Position numbers and translations under genes: made by a program. Below the pieces are notes generated by a model, which saw nothing but the letters and a program-made list of their open reading frames with translations, searched no databases and had not been told where the DNA came from. From Prevotella sp. (lineage in GTDB: Bacteria > Bacteroidota > Bacteroidia > Bacteroidales > Bacteroidaceae): DNA of 64,000 nucleotides. The stretch is from contig JAILEG010000012.1 in NCBI GenBank assembly GCA_024688365.1, positions 1-64,000 on the forward strand, in the 5' to 3' direction. Of the stretch, positions 62,861 through 64,000 are shown one piece after another (positions within the stretch are counted from its first letter, which is position 1; the number at the start of each line of letters is the position of its first letter).

Positions 62861-63262
62861 TCAGTGAACCCTGGTTTTATCATTTATTAAGTGTAATTCC
62901 ACGCCAGCCCCGTCACAGTCTGCACCCATAGGAGGGTTGCACTTCATCAGTTTCAAGTCAATGCTCTCTATCTTCGGGAAGCGACCTGAAAGCTCACTGG
63001 CAATCGCCCAAGCCGCTGCTTCGAGAAGCATGGCCGGACGGCTCATCACCTCTTTGACCACGGTGAAAGCCTCAGCATAGTTCAATGTGTCAGCCACATC
63101 ATCTGACTTCATGGCATCAGCCACCGGATAACCCAGCCGGAGATCCAGCACATAATCGTTTCCCACTCTGCGCTCCTGCTCCCCCACTCCAATAAAGGCA
63201 TGAAAGCGCAAGCCATGCAGCAGGATATAGCTTGAGGTTAGTCTCATCATTTCTTCAGACAT
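62861..63262 (-). CDS. folB: dihydroneopterin aldolase
   Basis: The enzyme makes hydroxymethyl-dihydropterin in folate synthesis. LHGLRFHAFIGVGEQERRVG, DTLNYAEAF and PAMLLEAAAWAIA are family blocks, and LMKCNPPMG holds the catalytic Lys. The open frame extends upstream to 63427, but that part lacks family likeness. I therefore start at ATG 63262 (MSEEMMRLTSSYIL), giving about 133 residues; ATG 63247 is equally good and gives the usual FolB N-terminus. It lies between the amidase and nrdJ genes. Confidence 0.88.
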   Translation of the reverse strand: MSEEMMRLTSSYILLHGLRFHAFIGVGEQERRVGNDYVLDLRLGYPVADAMKSDDVADTLNYAEAFTVVKEVMSRPAMLLEAAAWAIASELSGRFPKIESIDLKLMKCNPPMGADCDGAGVELHLINDKTRVH

Positions 63263-63448
63263 AACATGATTAATTGACCGCAGTACACTTACAGGAAACA
63301 AGTACTTAGACCCACTGCCTCCCACCTCCGTCACGGAAACATGGATATACGCTGGATGCTTTTCCCTGCTTTCAAATTGTGTTACTGTGTACAGACAGGC
63401 AACGAGTGCCTCCCATGACAGCCACAACTGCCACGGGAGGACTCGTGA

Positions 63449-64000
63449 CTATCCGCAGCGTGAAGCGCCACAGTTGGTACAGATCAGGCAGCCCTCCTGG
63501 TAGACGAGCGTCTCCTGCCCACAGACAGGACACTTCTGCCCCGATGCACTTGTACCGTCGGTAATGTATTTCTTCAGCGCACGTTCCACACCATTCTTCC
63601 ATGTATTGATACTCTCGCTCTTCAGCTGCAGTGATCCAACAAGCTTTATGACGTGGTCGATCGGCATGCGATAGCGAAGTACACCTGAAATAAGCTTGGC
63701 ATAGTTCCAGTACTCGGGGTTGAACTTCTCCGAGAGTCCCTCAACCGTGGTCTTGTAGCCCCGCTTGTTCTCAAACTGGAAGTCATAACGGTGACTCCCG
63801 TCCTCGGCCGTCTGCTTGATTATCTTGCCCTTGGTGACACTCTTCGGCAGGGCGATACCCTCCTCATCATCCTGCAGACCTGTGAATATCTCATAAGGAT
63901 AGCCATCAAGCAAACCTACAAATGCCACCCATTTCTCCTTGTTGTTCTGGAAACGGACAACATCACAGTCAAGCTCCTTCGGACGCACCTCCACCACCTG
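63449..64000 (-). CDS. nrdJ: class II (adenosylcobalamin-dependent) ribonucleotide reductase, C-terminal part
   Basis: Only the last 184 codons are inside the window, and the frame is open to the edge. GLLDGYPYEIFTGLQDDEEG, SVTKGKIIKQ and GVLRYRMPIDHVIKLVGSL match the C-terminal part of NrdJ with its TSCPD region. The end carries the redox-active/zinc cysteine pairs CPVCG and CTNCG. The enzyme reduces ribonucleotides to deoxyribonucleotides using coenzyme B12. The catalytic core lies outside. Confidence 0.85.
   Translation of the reverse strand, partial: QVVEVRPKELDCDVVRFQNNKEKWVAFVGLLDGYPYEIFTGLQDDEEGIALPKSVTKGKIIKQTAEDGSHRYDFQFENKRGYKTTVEGLSEKFNPEYWNYAKLISGVLRYRMPIDHVIKLVGSLQLKSESINTWKNGVERALKKYITDGTSASGQKCPVCGQETLVYQEGCLICTNCGASRCG

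Noticed and set aside
62861..63427. Longer folB start at 63427
   Set aside because: The extra 55 residues do not resemble FolB. The ATG at 63262 gives the standard N-terminus.

Overview
The window looks like chromosomal DNA of a Bacteroidales bacterium, most likely Prevotella or a close relative. The grounds are SusC/SusD pairs, an ECF sigma/FecR module, secreted GH20, GH29, GH33, GH92 and GH2 glycosidases, a PnuC-family transporter under a TPP riboswitch, a class II ribonucleotide reductase fragment, and many promoters of the Bacteroidetes form TTTG-N(18-21)-TAnnTTTG. I saw no insertion sequence, prophage, CRISPR array, rRNA or tRNA. Both ends cut genes: a Wzi-like protein at the left and a NrdJ C-terminus at the right.

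Left part (1-21035). After the Wzi-like gene and an RS/SF-rich secreted protein come a phosphatase, an HdeD-like membrane protein and a reverse-strand operon (secreted DNase I-like enzyme, uracil-DNA-glycosylase-like protein, uridine kinase). Head to head with it is an operon for a TonB-dependent receptor and two lipoproteins sharing an OB-like module. After ribosomal protein L31 comes a lipoprotein DNA/RNA non-specific endonuclease. Together these look like an extracellular nucleic-acid scavenging locus. Housekeeping genes follow: hflX, a DUF4954 protein, an M16 peptidase and class I fumarase.

Middle part (21358-52969) is a large host-glycan utilisation region. It holds GH29 fucosidase; an AmpG-like MFS permease, NagB, a pseudo-NagB/PIG-L deacetylase fusion and GH20; an SGNH esterase and a GH33-GH123 fusion; SusD/SusC facing an ECF sigma, FecR and GH2 beta-galactosidase; and a six-gene reverse operon of GH130, GH92, GH20, GH92, a NahK-like kinase and a CBM9-like protein. 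The logic fits stepwise removal of sialic acid, fucose, galactose, hexosamine and mannose from N-glycans and mucin-type glycans, with Man-GlcNAc phosphorolysis and amino-sugar phosphorylation in the cytoplasm.

Right part (53164-64000). A TPP riboswitch leads a thiamine operon (TonB-dependent receptor, PnuT-like permease, thiamine pyrophosphokinase). Then come a SusE/SusF-like secreted protein, dnaA, an MCE/MlaD protein, a cell-wall amidase, folB and the nrdJ fragment.

The least explained structure is a family of intergenic repeats at three sites (3388-3469, 21259-21318, 53164-53245). Each is a train of 16-bp near-palindromes of the type TACTTCACGTGGAGTA separated by exactly 6 bp, giving a 22-bp period. 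Other items to look at are the GH33-GH123 fusion, the catalytically altered NagB domain fused to a deacetylase, and terminators whose 3' arm carries the next gene's -7 box.
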